DNA of 64,000 nucleotides, from positions 1 to 64,000 of the forward strand of contig CAVZAT010000004.1 in NCBI GenBank assembly GCA_963773335.1. Reading direction: 5' to 3'. Shown here one piece after another: positions 6,986 to 15,772 of the stretch. Position numbers and translations under genes: made by a program. Under the pieces are notes generated by a model. The model did no database searches. It was not told the DNA's origin and saw nothing but the letters and a program-made list of their open reading frames with translations. The stretch comes from UBA4742 sp963773335 (lineage in GTDB: Bacteria > Actinomycetota > Acidimicrobiia > Acidimicrobiales > Acidimicrobilacustridaceae). How positions within the stretch are numbered: the stretch's first letter is position 1; each line of letters begins with the position of its first letter.

Positions 6986-9471
6986 ATGAAGGCAGTGATC
7001 ATGGCCGGCGGCGAGGGCACCCGATTGCGTCCCCTGACGTCCAACGCGCCCAAGCCCATGTTGCCGCTGGTCAACCGCCCGATGATGGAGCACATCGTCG
7101 AGTTGCTGCAGCGCCACGGCATCGACGACATCGTGGTCACCGTGGCGTTCATGGCCAGCGCCATCCGCACCTACTTCGGCGACGGCTCCGAGTACGGCGT
7201 GAAGATGACCTACGCCACCGAGGAGTCGCCCCTGGGCACCGCCGGTTCGGTGCGCAACGCCATGCAGCACCTCGACGAGCGGTTCCTGGTCATCTCCGGC
7301 GACGTGCTCACCGACATCGACCTGGGTGCCATCATCGAGTTCCACACCAAGCAGGAGGCCATGGCCACCATCGGCCTGGTGCACATCGAGAACCCGCTGG
7401 AGTTCGGCATCGTCATCACCCGTGAGGACGGTCGCATCGAGCGCTTCCTGGAGAAGCCGACGTGGGGGCAGGTGTTCAGCGACACCATCAACACCGGCAT
7501 CTTCGTGCTCGAGCCCGAGATCTTCGACCACATCGCCCCTGACCGCCCGGTCGACTTCTCCGGCGAGGTGTTCCCCGATCTGCTGGCTGGAGACATCCCG
7601 CTCTACGGTGCCGTCGCCGAGGGCTACTGGGAGGACGTGGGCACCATCGATGCCTACGTGCGGGCCCACAAGGACATCCTGGACCGCAAGGTCCAGGTCA
7701 ACATCCCCGGCTTCGAGCTGTCCCAGGGCGTGTGGTTGGGGGAGGGGGCCGAGATCAACCCCGAGGCCACCTTGTCCGGGCCGGCCGTGATCGGTGACAA
7801 CTGCCGGGTCGAGGCCGGGGCCCGCATCGGTCAGTACACGGTGCTGGGCGCCAACGTGCGCGTGCGTCACGACGCCCAGCTCGACCGGGCCGTGGTCAAC
7901 GACAACGCCTACCTGGGCGAGGCGGTTCGACTGCGCGGGGCCGTGGTGGGTCGGGCCTGCGACCTGCGCAAGGGGGCGCGGGCCGACGAGGGCGTGGTCA
8001 TCGGCGACGAGTGCTTCATCGGTGAGGACGCCCATCTGGGGGCCGAGGTGAAGGTGTACCCGTTCAAGACGGTGGAGGCGGGGGCCACCGTGAACGATTC
8101 CATCGTTTGGGAGTCCCGCGGCGCTCGCAGCCTGTTCGGTCGCGACGGCGTGGTCGGCCTGGCCAACGTGGACATCACCCCCGAGCTGGCCACCAAGCTG
8201 GCCATGGCCTACGGCTCGATGCTCAAGAAGGGCACCCGGGTCATCACTTCCCGCGACTCGAGCCGGTCGGCCCGCATGCTCAAGCGGGCCATGATGGCCG
8301 GGCTCAACGCCGCCGGGGTCGACGTGGAGGACCTCGAGGTGGCCTCGGTGCCGGTCACCCGCTTCATCGTGCGCCGGCCTTCGAGTGCCGGGGGAGTGAC
8401 CATCCGCCTGGTGCACGATGACCCGCAGTCGGTGCTGATCCGCTTCTTCGACGAGCGCGGCCTCGACATCACCGAGGACGCGCAGCGCAAGATCGAGCGC
8501 CTGTTCAACCGGGAGGACTTCCGTCGGGTCTTCCCGGGGGAGATCGGCGACATCGGCTTCGCTCCACGTGCCCTGGAGCACTACGCCAGCGCCCTGGAGT
8601 CGACGGTCGACATCGCCCGCATCCGAGACGCCCAGTTCAAGGTGGTCATCGACTACGCCTTCGGATCGACCTCCTTCGCCATGCCCAACGTGCTGGCCAA
8701 GCTGGGGCCGAGGTGCTGGCCGTCAACCCGTTCGTGTCCACCGCCGGGCTGCTGCGAGCCGATCTCGACGAGCACGCCCTGCGGGTGGCCGAGCTGGTGC
8801 GGGCGTCGGGGTCGCACCTCGGAGCGGTGCTCGATCCCGACGGCGAGCGCCTGCGCCTGATCGACGACGAGGGCCATGTGCTGAGCGACAGCGAAGCGTT
8901 GCTGGCCCTGCTGTCGCTGCTCCCCGGCAAGATCGCGGGCGACAAGGTGGCCCTGCCGGTGTCGGTCACCCAGCTCGCCGGCAGCATCGCCGCCTCCCAT
9001 GGCACCGAGGTGGTGGTCACCAAGCTGTCCAACCCGGCCCTGATGGACGCCGCCACCGAGCCCGGCGTGGGCTTCGCCGGCAACACCGATGGCGGTTTCA
9101 TCCTGCCTGGCTTCCTGCCCGCCTTCGATGCCGCCGCCACCTTCATCAAGATCCTGGACCTGCTCGCCTACCACCAGCGTCACCTGTCCGAGGTGGTGGC
9201 CGAGCTACCCCGAGTCCACATGGCCCACGAGGTGGTGGTGACCCCCTGGGAGCAGAAGGGCACCGTGATGCGCACCCTGGTCGAGCAGAGCAAGGACCGC
9301 GAGGTCGAGCTGGTCGACGGGGTGAAGGTCCGACACGACGCGGGCTGGGCCCTGGCCCTGCCCGATCCGGAGGAGCCGGTGACCCACGTCTGGGCCGAGG
9401 GGGCCAACGAGGCCGAGGCCCGTCGCCTGGCCCAGGAGTACGCCCGACGCATCCGCCAGATGGTGCGCTGA
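6986..9471 (+). CDS. nucleotidyltransferase / phosphomannomutase-like fusion protein (frameshifted)
   Basis: Joined across one frame change, this is an 828-residue protein. Residues 1-230 are a nucleotide-sugar pyrophosphorylase (GGEGTRLRPLT at 8-18), 255-380 are left-handed beta-helix repeats, and 385-828 have the fold of a phosphohexomutase. The mutase part looks inactive. Where active enzymes have TASHNP the sequence is VHDDPQS (about 475), and the metal loop DGDxDR is NTDGGF. Such proteins are usually called mannose-1-phosphate guanylyltransferases; sugar specificity is inferred. The frame breaks at the G run 8704-8707; one added G gives LAKLGAEVLAVNPF. A probable sequencing error. Confidence 0.85.
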
Positions 9472-9513
9472 CGCGCCAACCCTCGTCCGCCGGTTGAGGG
9501 TTCGAGGATCCGA

Positions 9514-9519
9514 TAGCGT
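9514..9519 (+). promoter_or_regulatory. -10 box of gcvH
   Basis: TAGCGT, then 7 nt, then the ATG at 9527. It decides the start against an in-frame one 11 codons upstream. Confidence 0.6.
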
Positions 9520-9526
9520 GCGCAGG

Positions 9527-9907
9527 ATGAACGTGCCTGACGACCTGCGCTATTCGTCCGACCACGAGTGGGTCCGGGCCGAGGGGACCGCTTGGCGCGT
9601 GGGGATCACCGACTACGCGCAGGACACGCTGGGGGACGTGGTCTACGTCGAGGTGCCCGAGCTCGGCACCCACGTCGGCGCCGGGGCCAAGGTCAGCGAG
9701 GTCGAGTCCACCAAGTCGGTGAGCGACATCTTCGCCCCCGTGGACGGGACCGTCACCGAGGTGAACACGGATCTGTCCGACGCGCCCGAGCGCCTCAACG
9801 ACGATCCCTACGGGGCCGGTTGGATCTGTGCGATCACCCCGGACGACCCGGCCGCGGTCGACGCTCTGCTGGACGCCGCCGCCTACACCGCCCTGATCGA
9901 CGGCTGA
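9527..9907 (+). CDS. gcvH: glycine cleavage system H protein
   Basis: This 126-residue lipoyl carrier shuttles the aminomethyl group between the P, T and L proteins. The lipoyl lysine lies in VESTKSVSD (about residue 62). The surrounding DVVYVEVPELG and the C-terminal GAGWICAI match the family. It opens the gcvH-garA-merR-DUF151-merR block, the same order as mycobacterial Rv1826-Rv1830. The T and P genes lie 4 to 9 kb downstream; no gene for the L protein is in the window. Confidence 0.96.
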   Translation: MNVPDDLRYSSDHEWVRAEGTAWRVGITDYAQDTLGDVVYVEVPELGTHVGAGAKVSEVESTKSVSDIFAPVDGTVTEVNTDLSDAPERLNDDPYGAGWICAITPDDPAAVDALLDAAAYTALIDG

Positions 9908-9920
9908 CGGGGTCGGTTCG

Positions 9921-10409
9921 GTGGCGGATCTCCATTGCAGCAGCTGCGGGCACCGCAACCAGCTCGGCTCGAACTTCTGCTCGTCGTGTGGCGCCATCCT
10001 GGAGGCGTCGGGCCCCGACAACACCACGATCACCTTCCATCCGTCCGTGCCCGGCGACCCGGTGGAGGGCCTCGACGAGCCGGTGTTCGAGCGGGGCGAC
10101 CTGGGTGCCGACATCGCCGTGTTGGTCGTGCGCGAGGGCTCCATCGCCGGCTCGCAGTTCGCCCTGACCGAGACGACCACCACCGCGGGACGCCACCCCG
10201 ACAGCGACATCTTCCTCGACGACGTGACCGTGTCGCGCCGCCACGCGGAGATCGTGGCCGGTCCGGATGGCTACGTGGTGCGCGACGTGGGCTCGCTCAA
10301 CGGTACCTACCTCAACCGCGAGCGCATCGAAGAGGCTCGGCTGGGCAATGGCGATGAGCTGCAGATCGGCAAGTTCAAGCTCGTCGTCGTGCTGGGTGAC
10401 CCATCGTGA
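9921..10409 (+). CDS. garA: FHA-domain protein, GarA-like, with zinc ribbon
   Basis: The 162-residue protein has an N-terminal zinc ribbon with two Cys pairs (CSSCGHRN and CSSCGAIL) and a C-terminal FHA domain with GRHPDSDIFLDD, SRRHAEI and SLNGTYLNRE (about 88-135). Mycobacterial GarA binds and inhibits or activates 2-oxoglutarate enzymes according to phosphorylation of an N-terminal ETT motif. Here there is no such motif, only DNTTITF, so regulation by kinases is uncertain. Start is GTG at 9921, and its last four bases overlap the merR start (GTGA). Confidence 0.85.
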   Translation: MADLHCSSCGHRNQLGSNFCSSCGAILEASGPDNTTITFHPSVPGDPVEGLDEPVFERGDLGADIAVLVVREGSIAGSQFALTETTTTAGRHPDSDIFLDDVTVSRRHAEIVAGPDGYVVRDVGSLNGTYLNRERIEEARLGNGDELQIGKFKLVVVLGDPS

Positions 10410-11299
10410 CGGAGCGGTCGCACCTGTCCATCGGCGAGGTGCTCAACCTGCTCCAGGACGAGTTCCCCGACGTCACCATCTCCAAGATCCGCTTCCTCGA
10501 GAGCCAGGGCCTGCTCGATCCCGAGCGCACGCCGTCTGGCTACCGCAAGTTCTACGAGGAGGACATCGAGCGGCTGCGCTGGATCCTGCGTCAGCAGAAG
10601 GAGAACTTCCTGCCCCTGAAGGTGATCAAGGACCGGTTGGCGTCGGGCCAACTCGACGAACCGAGCGTGGTCCCGGACCCGACCGCACTGGCGGACGGGC
10701 AGGCCGCGCTGCCCATCGACGATGGAACCGCCCCGGTGGAGCAGGCCGAGGCCGCCCAGCCAGCCGCGGCCGAGCCGGCGGCCCGATCGGGACGCAGCTC
10801 GGCCCGAGCCGGTTCGCGGTCGTCAGGCCCGCAACGACGCTCGCGGCCCTCGGCCAACCGACCCGATCCCGGGCTCGAGGCCATCGCCGGGCTCCATGAG
10901 ACCGATCCGACCGGTGTGAGCCTGACCCGTGACGAGGTGCTGGCCGCCTCTGGCCTGTCGGCCAAGGAGCTCGGCGACCTCGAGCGATTCGGGTTGGTGG
11001 TGGGTCGGTCGCTGGGCAACACCGTCTACTACGGCGACGACGCCCTGCTGGTGACCCAGCTGGCCGCCGGGTTCATGAGCCATGGGGTGGAGGCGCGCCA
11101 CCTGCGGATGTACAAGGTGGCGGCCGAGCGCGAGGCCGGGGTGTTCGAGCAGCTGGTCATGCCCCTGTTGAAGCAACGCAACCCGGGTGCCCGGCGTCAG
11201 GCCACCGAACGCCTCGACGAACTGGCTGGCCTGGGGTCCCGATTGCGCTCGGCGATGCTGCGCCAAGCCCTCCAGGACCACCTCGGCACCACGCCCTGA
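10406..11299 (+). CDS. MerR-family regulator (Rv1828-like)
   Basis: The 297-residue protein has a winged-helix MerR DNA-binding domain at residues 5-75 (LSIGEVLNLL, ISKIRFLESQGL, RTPSGYRKFYEED). An Ala/Arg/Ser-rich linker covers about 80-155. A C-terminal helical domain resembles a second MerR-like module (TRDEVLAASGLSAKELGDLERFGLV). It is the counterpart of mycobacterial Rv1828, whose targets are poorly known. It is translationally coupled to the FHA gene through a GTGA overlap. Confidence 0.88.
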   Translation: MTERSHLSIGEVLNLLQDEFPDVTISKIRFLESQGLLDPERTPSGYRKFYEEDIERLRWILRQQKENFLPLKVIKDRLASGQLDEPSVVPDPTALADGQAALPIDDGTAPVEQAEAAQPAAAEPAARSGRSSARAGSRSSGPQRRSRPSANRPDPGLEAIAGLHETDPTGVSLTRDEVLAASGLSAKELGDLERFGLVVGRSLGNTVYYGDDALLVTQLAAGFMSHGVEARHLRMYKVAAEREAGVFEQLVMPLLKQRNPGARRQATERLDELAGLGSRLRSAMLRQALQDHLGTTP

Positions 11300-11348
11300 G
11301 CGGTTCGGGGCCGACCAGAGCGTCGATCCCACCTCGGCGCGTCAGGGG

Positions 11349-11354
11349 TATCGT
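11349..11354 (+). promoter_or_regulatory. -10 box of the DUF151 gene
   Basis: TATCGT followed by 6 nt and the GTG at 11361. Confidence 0.55.
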
Positions 11355-11360
11355 GGCCGG

Positions 11361-11843
11361 GTGATCCAGATGGAGGTCGTTGGGGTCCGCGTCGACTTGC
11401 CGAGCAACACCCCCATCGTGCTGCTGCGCGAGGTGGCGGGCGCCCGCCGCCTGCTCCCCATCTTCATCGGTGGGCCCGAGGCCACGGCCATCGCACTGGC
11501 CCTCGACGAGGTAGAGACCCCCCGTCCGATGACCCACGACCTCATCAAGAACGTGCTCGACGATCTCGGGGTCAGCCTGGAACGCCTGGAGATCACCGAC
11601 CTGTCGAACGGCACCTTCTACGCCGAGATGCACCTGCGGGCCGCCGAGCGGGTGACGGTCGTCTCGAGCCGCCCGTCGGACGGCATCGCCTTGGCCATCC
11701 GAATGGCGGCACCGATGTTCGCGGCCGACGCCGTGGTCGAGGAGGCCGGCTACCGGGCCGACGACGAGGAGGAGCGCGAAGAGGTGGTCGAGCAGTTCCG
11801 CGAGTTCATCGACACGGTCAACCCGGACGACTTCAACTCTTAG
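11361..11843 (+). CDS. bifunctional nuclease family protein (DUF151)
   Basis: The 160-residue protein belongs to DUF151/BFN, a compact alpha/beta fold. Conserved segments are LLPIFIGGPEATAIAL (about 31-46), RPMTHDLI (about 54-61) and SSRPSDGIALAIR (about 102-114). Plant and bacterial members have been reported as nucleases; the physiological role in actinobacteria is unclear. The start is GTG at 11361 (VIQMEVVGVRV), set by the -10 box. It sits between two merR genes as in mycobacteria (Rv1829). Confidence 0.88.
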   Translation: MIQMEVVGVRVDLPSNTPIVLLREVAGARRLLPIFIGGPEATAIALALDEVETPRPMTHDLIKNVLDDLGVSLERLEITDLSNGTFYAEMHLRAAERVTVVSSRPSDGIALAIRMAAPMFAADAVVEEAGYRADDEEEREEVVEQFREFIDTVNPDDFNS

Positions 11844-11853
11844 GAGCCGATCG

Positions 11854-11882
11854 TTGACGTGGGCCGCGGCGGTGGCTACCCT
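11854..11882 (+). promoter_or_regulatory. sigma-70-type promoter of the second merR gene
   Basis: TTGACG (11854-11859) and TACCCT (11877-11882) are separated by exactly 17 bp. The start site should lie near 11889, giving a leader of about 138 nt. The leader contains the near-palindrome GTTACGTGAC at about 11904 and ends in a purine-rich ribosome binding site before the ATG at 12027. Confidence 0.6.
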
Positions 11883-12026
11883 CGACCTTCCCGACACGGC
11901 TGTAGTTACGTGACGGTGATCCAGAGGTCGAGATCGACGTTCAGTGCAGCGGGCCAACCCTGTTCTCCAGGGTGAAGCTCCAGTCGAGGTCCGTGGCGTG
12001 CTGCCAGGGCCCGGAGGGCAGGGAAA

Positions 12027-12497
<471 letters not shown>

Positions 12498-12498
12498 G

Positions 12499-13123
12499 CT
12501 AGGCCACGGGTGCGCGCAGCGCCCGCGCGAAACGCGGCTCGGACCTCGTCTCGGCTGTTGGCGTGGGGGAATGCCCGGTCCGGCACCGGGACGTCCAACG
12601 CCGCGCAGATCGGGCCCCAACCGTCGGTGGCCCGCCATTCGAGCAGCCGATCCGCAGGCGCGGTGGTCCGCACGTGTTGGTTGTACGCCTCGAAGGCGGA
12701 CTTGGCCGCGTCCTCGTTCTGCCAGTCAGGCGAGAACGAGGTCATCATCGCTCGGCCCATGCCGGCCGCACCGTGGCGCGGGGCGTCGGGCGCGCAGAAC
12801 TGGGCCAAGACAGGAAAGATCGTCTCTGAGGCGCTCTCCCACCAGCTGTCGGCGTCGCGCACCGACAGCAGGATGAGCGCATCGGGGAAGGCACGGCTCA
12901 ACTCCGGCCAGAACGGCGCCGACGGCCAGTCCACCGTGGCCCGGTAGCCGGCGAACAGATCGACCCAGTCCGGCAGCGTTCCCTCGTAGGCGTCGATCCA
13001 GGTGTCGGCCACCTCCAGCCGGTGCTGGACCTCGAGCATGTGGTGGCAGGGGCCACCAACGAGCTCGGGCAAGGCCTGCTTCAACGATGTCGTCCCCGTC
13101 CGACCGAGGCCGGCTCCGATCAC
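12499..13123 (-). CDS. sulfotransferase-family protein (frameshifted near its end)
   Basis: About 208 residues. The N-terminal loop GAGLGRTGTTSLKQAL binds 3'-phosphoadenylyl sulfate in sulfotransferases; LSVRDADSWWES and FPHANSRDEVR are further family motifs. The acceptor is unknown. Read literally, the frame would run to 12377, antisense into merR. If one A of the run 12530-12532 is removed, it ends in ALRAPVA at 12499, two bases from the merR stop, which is the likelier gene. Start is GTG at 13123, though family similarity (VIALR) appears to extend five residues further upstream where no start codon exists. Confidence 0.7.
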
Positions 13124-13292
13124 GCGAAGTGCGATGACTGCCTCCCCAGTGGCTTGCCGTCCACCCCGAACAGCGCTGACGCGTCCCTACCCGCATCTCG
13201 GCGTCCGCATGCCACTCGATGCCCATTCGCGCCGGCGCGGACCATTCCGGCGACCACCCGGGCATCGCGCCTGGACATCCGCGCCTCGGAAC

Positions 13293-13323
13293 TGAACCTG
13301 GTTCATACTTTGAACATGGTTCG
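13293..13323. promoter_or_regulatory. paired operator of the TetR gene
   Basis: TGAACCTGGTTCA (13293-13305) is an inverted repeat around one base. A second, imperfect copy TGAACATGGTTCG (13311-13323) starts 18 bp later and includes the ATG of the TetR gene. A possible -10 box TACTTT (13306-13311) lies between them. This arrangement indicates autorepression. Confidence 0.65.
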
Positions 13324-14077
13324 ACTTCAGGTGGTGTCAGACGACCGGCGGGAACGGCGCCGCGACGCCCGGCGCGAGCGCTACCTGGCCGCCGCCGGTC
13401 GGATCATCGACCGCGACGGCCTCAGCGGCGTGACCATGCAGGCCATCGCCGACGAGCTCGACTGCGCCATCGGCACGATCTACACGTACTTCCCGTCCAA
13501 GGCCGAGCTGCTGGCCGCGCTCACCCGCCAGGGAATCGACACCCTGCGGGGCTCGTATGTGACCGCACACCACCTGTGGGACGCCCAGTTGGGTGACCAG
13601 GACCTCGAGGCCGATCTGGTGGCGCTGGTGGAGCTGCTCGGTTTCGCCGCCTTCTTCGGCGCGGCGTCGGTGGTGTTCGCTGACGAGTTCGCACTCCAAC
13701 GGGCACTGCTCAGCGGTGGCGCGCTGGAGGACGGCTCGAGCCGGGGGACCGACCGCCCCCAGGCGTCGCTCGAGGTGGTGCTGGCCGTGCTGGAGACCCC
13801 CCGATCACTTGTCCAGGCGGCCGAGGAGGCAGGTGCCATCCAGCCCGGGGAGCCGCTCGAGCGGGCCCTGCGCTGGCTGGCCAGCCTGAACGCGGTGCTG
13901 CTGGTCGAGCATCTGGCCCCGCTCGACCGTCACCTGTTCCGGGCCGCCCACCACGCCCGGGTCCTCACCGCCGACCTGCTGGTGGGGTGGGGCGCCGAGC
14001 GCGACGAAGTCGAGGTGGCGGCCGCGCAGGTGGAGCGGCTGGCCGCGCTGGGGCCCATGGCTCCACCTTCTGAATGA
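13316..14077 (+). CDS. TetR-family transcriptional regulator
   Basis: The 253-residue protein has a TetR DNA-binding domain at residues 18-65 (YLAAAGRIIDRDGLSGVTMQ, ELDCAIGTIYTYFPSKAELLA). The C-terminal ligand domain of about 185 residues is variable, and its ligand is unknown. The start at 13316 lies inside the proposed operator. The sulfotransferase gene is divergent across 192 bp (13124-13315) and could be its target. Nothing else is recognisable in that gap. Confidence 0.9.
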   Translation: MVRLQVVSDDRRERRRDARRERYLAAAGRIIDRDGLSGVTMQAIADELDCAIGTIYTYFPSKAELLAALTRQGIDTLRGSYVTAHHLWDAQLGDQDLEADLVALVELLGFAAFFGAASVVFADEFALQRALLSGGALEDGSSRGTDRPQASLEVVLAVLETPRSLVQAAEEAGAIQPGEPLERALRWLASLNAVLLVEHLAPLDRHLFRAAHHARVLTADLLVGWGAERDEVEVAAAQVERLAALGPMAPPSE

Positions 14078-14082
14078 GTGGC

Positions 14083-14088
14083 TAGCCT
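14083..14088 (+). promoter_or_regulatory. -10 box of gcvT
   Basis: TAGCCT followed by 6 nt and the ATG at 14095, starting five bases after the TetR stop codon. Confidence 0.6.
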
Positions 14089-14094
14089 CGCCGG

Positions 14095-15158
14095 ATGACC
14101 CTGCGCACGTCGCCCCTCGACGCTGAACATCGGGCCCTCGGGGCCAAGCTGGTCGAGTTCGGTGGTTGGGACATGCCCCTGAGCTATCCGGACGGCACCC
14201 TGGCCGAGCATCGGGCCTGCCGCCACGCAGCCGTGGCGTTCGATGTCAGCCACCTGGGCACGGTCCGCGTCTCGGGACCCTCCGCCCGGGATCGGCTCCA
14301 GTACGCCCTGACCAACGACCTGGGCCGCATCGGGCCCGGTCGAGCCCAGTACACCCACCTGCTCGACGAGCAGGACGCGTCCGTGCTCGACGACATCATC
14401 GTGTGGTGGGTCGACGAGCAGACCTTCGACGTCATGCCCAACGCCTCGAACACCGACCGGGTCACCGCTGCCCTGGTGGGTGGGGGCGTCGAGGCCGGTG
14501 ACGTCACCTCGGCGCGGGCCGTCATCGCCGTCCAGGGGCCCCAGGCCCGGGCCCGGCTGGCCCAGGTGAGCCCCGAGGCGGCCGCGGTGGAGCGGTTCGG
14601 CGTCGCACGGGTGGACTGGGCCGGGGTCACGATGACGGTGGCCGGGACCGGCTACACCGGCGAGGACGGCGTGGAGTGCTCGGTGCCGGCCGAGGCTTCC
14701 GGCGCGTTCTGGCAGGCGGTCCTGGGGGCCGGGGTGACGCCCGCGGGCCTGGGGCGCGCGACACGCTTCGTCTGGAGGCCGGACTGCCGCTGCACGGCCA
14801 CGAGCTGGGACCGGGGATCACACCGCTGCAGGCGGGCCTGGGTTGGGTGGTCAGCTGGGACAAGGGCGACTTCCGGGGGCGGGCCCCGCTGGCGGCCGAG
14901 CGTGAGCGGGGGATCACCCGGCGCCTCCGCGGCTTGTCGGTGCCGGGACGGCGCCCGCCTCGGGCCGATCAGGCGGTGGTGGCCGATGGCCAGCCGGTGG
15001 GCGTGGTCACGAGCGGCAACTTCTCACCCGAGCTGGGCCACGGCATCGCCCTGGCCTTCGTCCCCCCCGGCACCAGGATCGGCGACAGCCTGGCCGTCGA
15101 CCAGCGAGGCTCGGTCGTTCCCGCCCAGGTGGTCAAGCTGCCGTTCGTGCGCTCGTGA
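14095..15158 (+). CDS. gcvT: aminomethyltransferase, glycine cleavage T protein (frameshifted)
   Basis: Across one frame change this is a 354-residue T protein, which takes the methylene group from the H-protein-bound intermediate to tetrahydrofolate and releases ammonia. Family motifs are LGAKLVEFGGWDMPLSY, FDVSHLGTVRV, ALTNDLGRI and GYTGEDGVE, then RLEAGLPLHGHEL after the break. The break is at the G run 14751-14754; one more G gives GLGARDTLRLEAG. The stop is one base from the end of the convergent lipoprotein gene. Confidence 0.9.
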
Positions 15159-15159
15159 A

Positions 15160-15717
15160 TCAGGCGCAGTGGGCTTCGCTGGCCGCCTCACCCAACGCGG
15201 TCTGGCCACCCAGGAAGCTGGCCGTGTCAGCCAGCTGCGTGGCCAGCTGTTGGGCTTCTGGCGTGGACCAGGGATCGCTGCTGGCCAGGGCCGTCTTGGC
15301 CAGGGCGTCCGCCTTGGCGTAGTTGTCCAAAGCCTTCTTGACCGCCCCCGGCGACTGGAGCGGAGCCAGGTCCACGCCCTCCAGGGAGCGCATGTTGTCG
15401 ACGGCGGTGGCGAAGGTGTCCGGATCGAACTGAATGGTTCCGTTCTGGATCAGCGCGTAGTCGTCGGCCGACTTGAGCGCAGCCAGGTGCTGCACCGCCA
15501 CGATGAAATCGGGCATGGCCGCCTTGACCTTGGCGCAGTCGACCTTGCCCGTCGAACCGCTGGCGGTGGTGGAGGAGTCCCCGGAGCTGGACCCTGACGT
15601 GGTGGTGGAAGCCAGGGCCTGCTTGGCGGCGTCGCTGGCCGCCTTGTGCGCGGAGCTGCTGCAGCCGGCCAACGCCACCGCCGTGACCAGGACCAGCGCT
15701 GTCGTGTACCGCCGCAT
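15160..15717 (-). CDS. secreted lipoprotein of unknown function
   Basis: The 185-residue product begins with a type II signal peptide; the lipobox is VALAGC, so Cys19 would be lipidated and the protein anchored outside the membrane. A Ser/Thr/Gly-rich linker (about 36-58) leads to a helical domain with a Cys near each end (VDCAKV and EAHCA), which may form a disulfide. I recognise no family. A GGGGAGG ribosome binding site precedes the ATG at 15717, and a -10 box TAGGCT (15772-15767) begins in the gcvP stop codon. Confidence 0.8.
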   Translation of the reverse strand: MRRYTTALVLVTAVALAGCSSSAHKAASDAAKQALASTTTSGSSSGDSSTTASGSTGKVDCAKVKAAMPDFIVAVQHLAALKSADDYALIQNGTIQFDPDTFATAVDNMRSLEGVDLAPLQSPGAVKKALDNYAKADALAKTALASSDPWSTPEAQQLATQLADTASFLGGQTALGEAASEAHCA

Positions 15718-15766
15718 GTGAGCCTCCCCAGTAACCACATGAGATCTCGATGAGAGAACGACGGGG

Positions 15767-15772
15767 AGCCTA
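15767..15772 (-). promoter_or_regulatory. -10 box made from the gcvP stop codon
   Basis: On the minus strand TAGGCT begins with the TAG stop of gcvP. The transcript would have a leader of about 43 nt before the lipoprotein gene. Confidence 0.45.
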
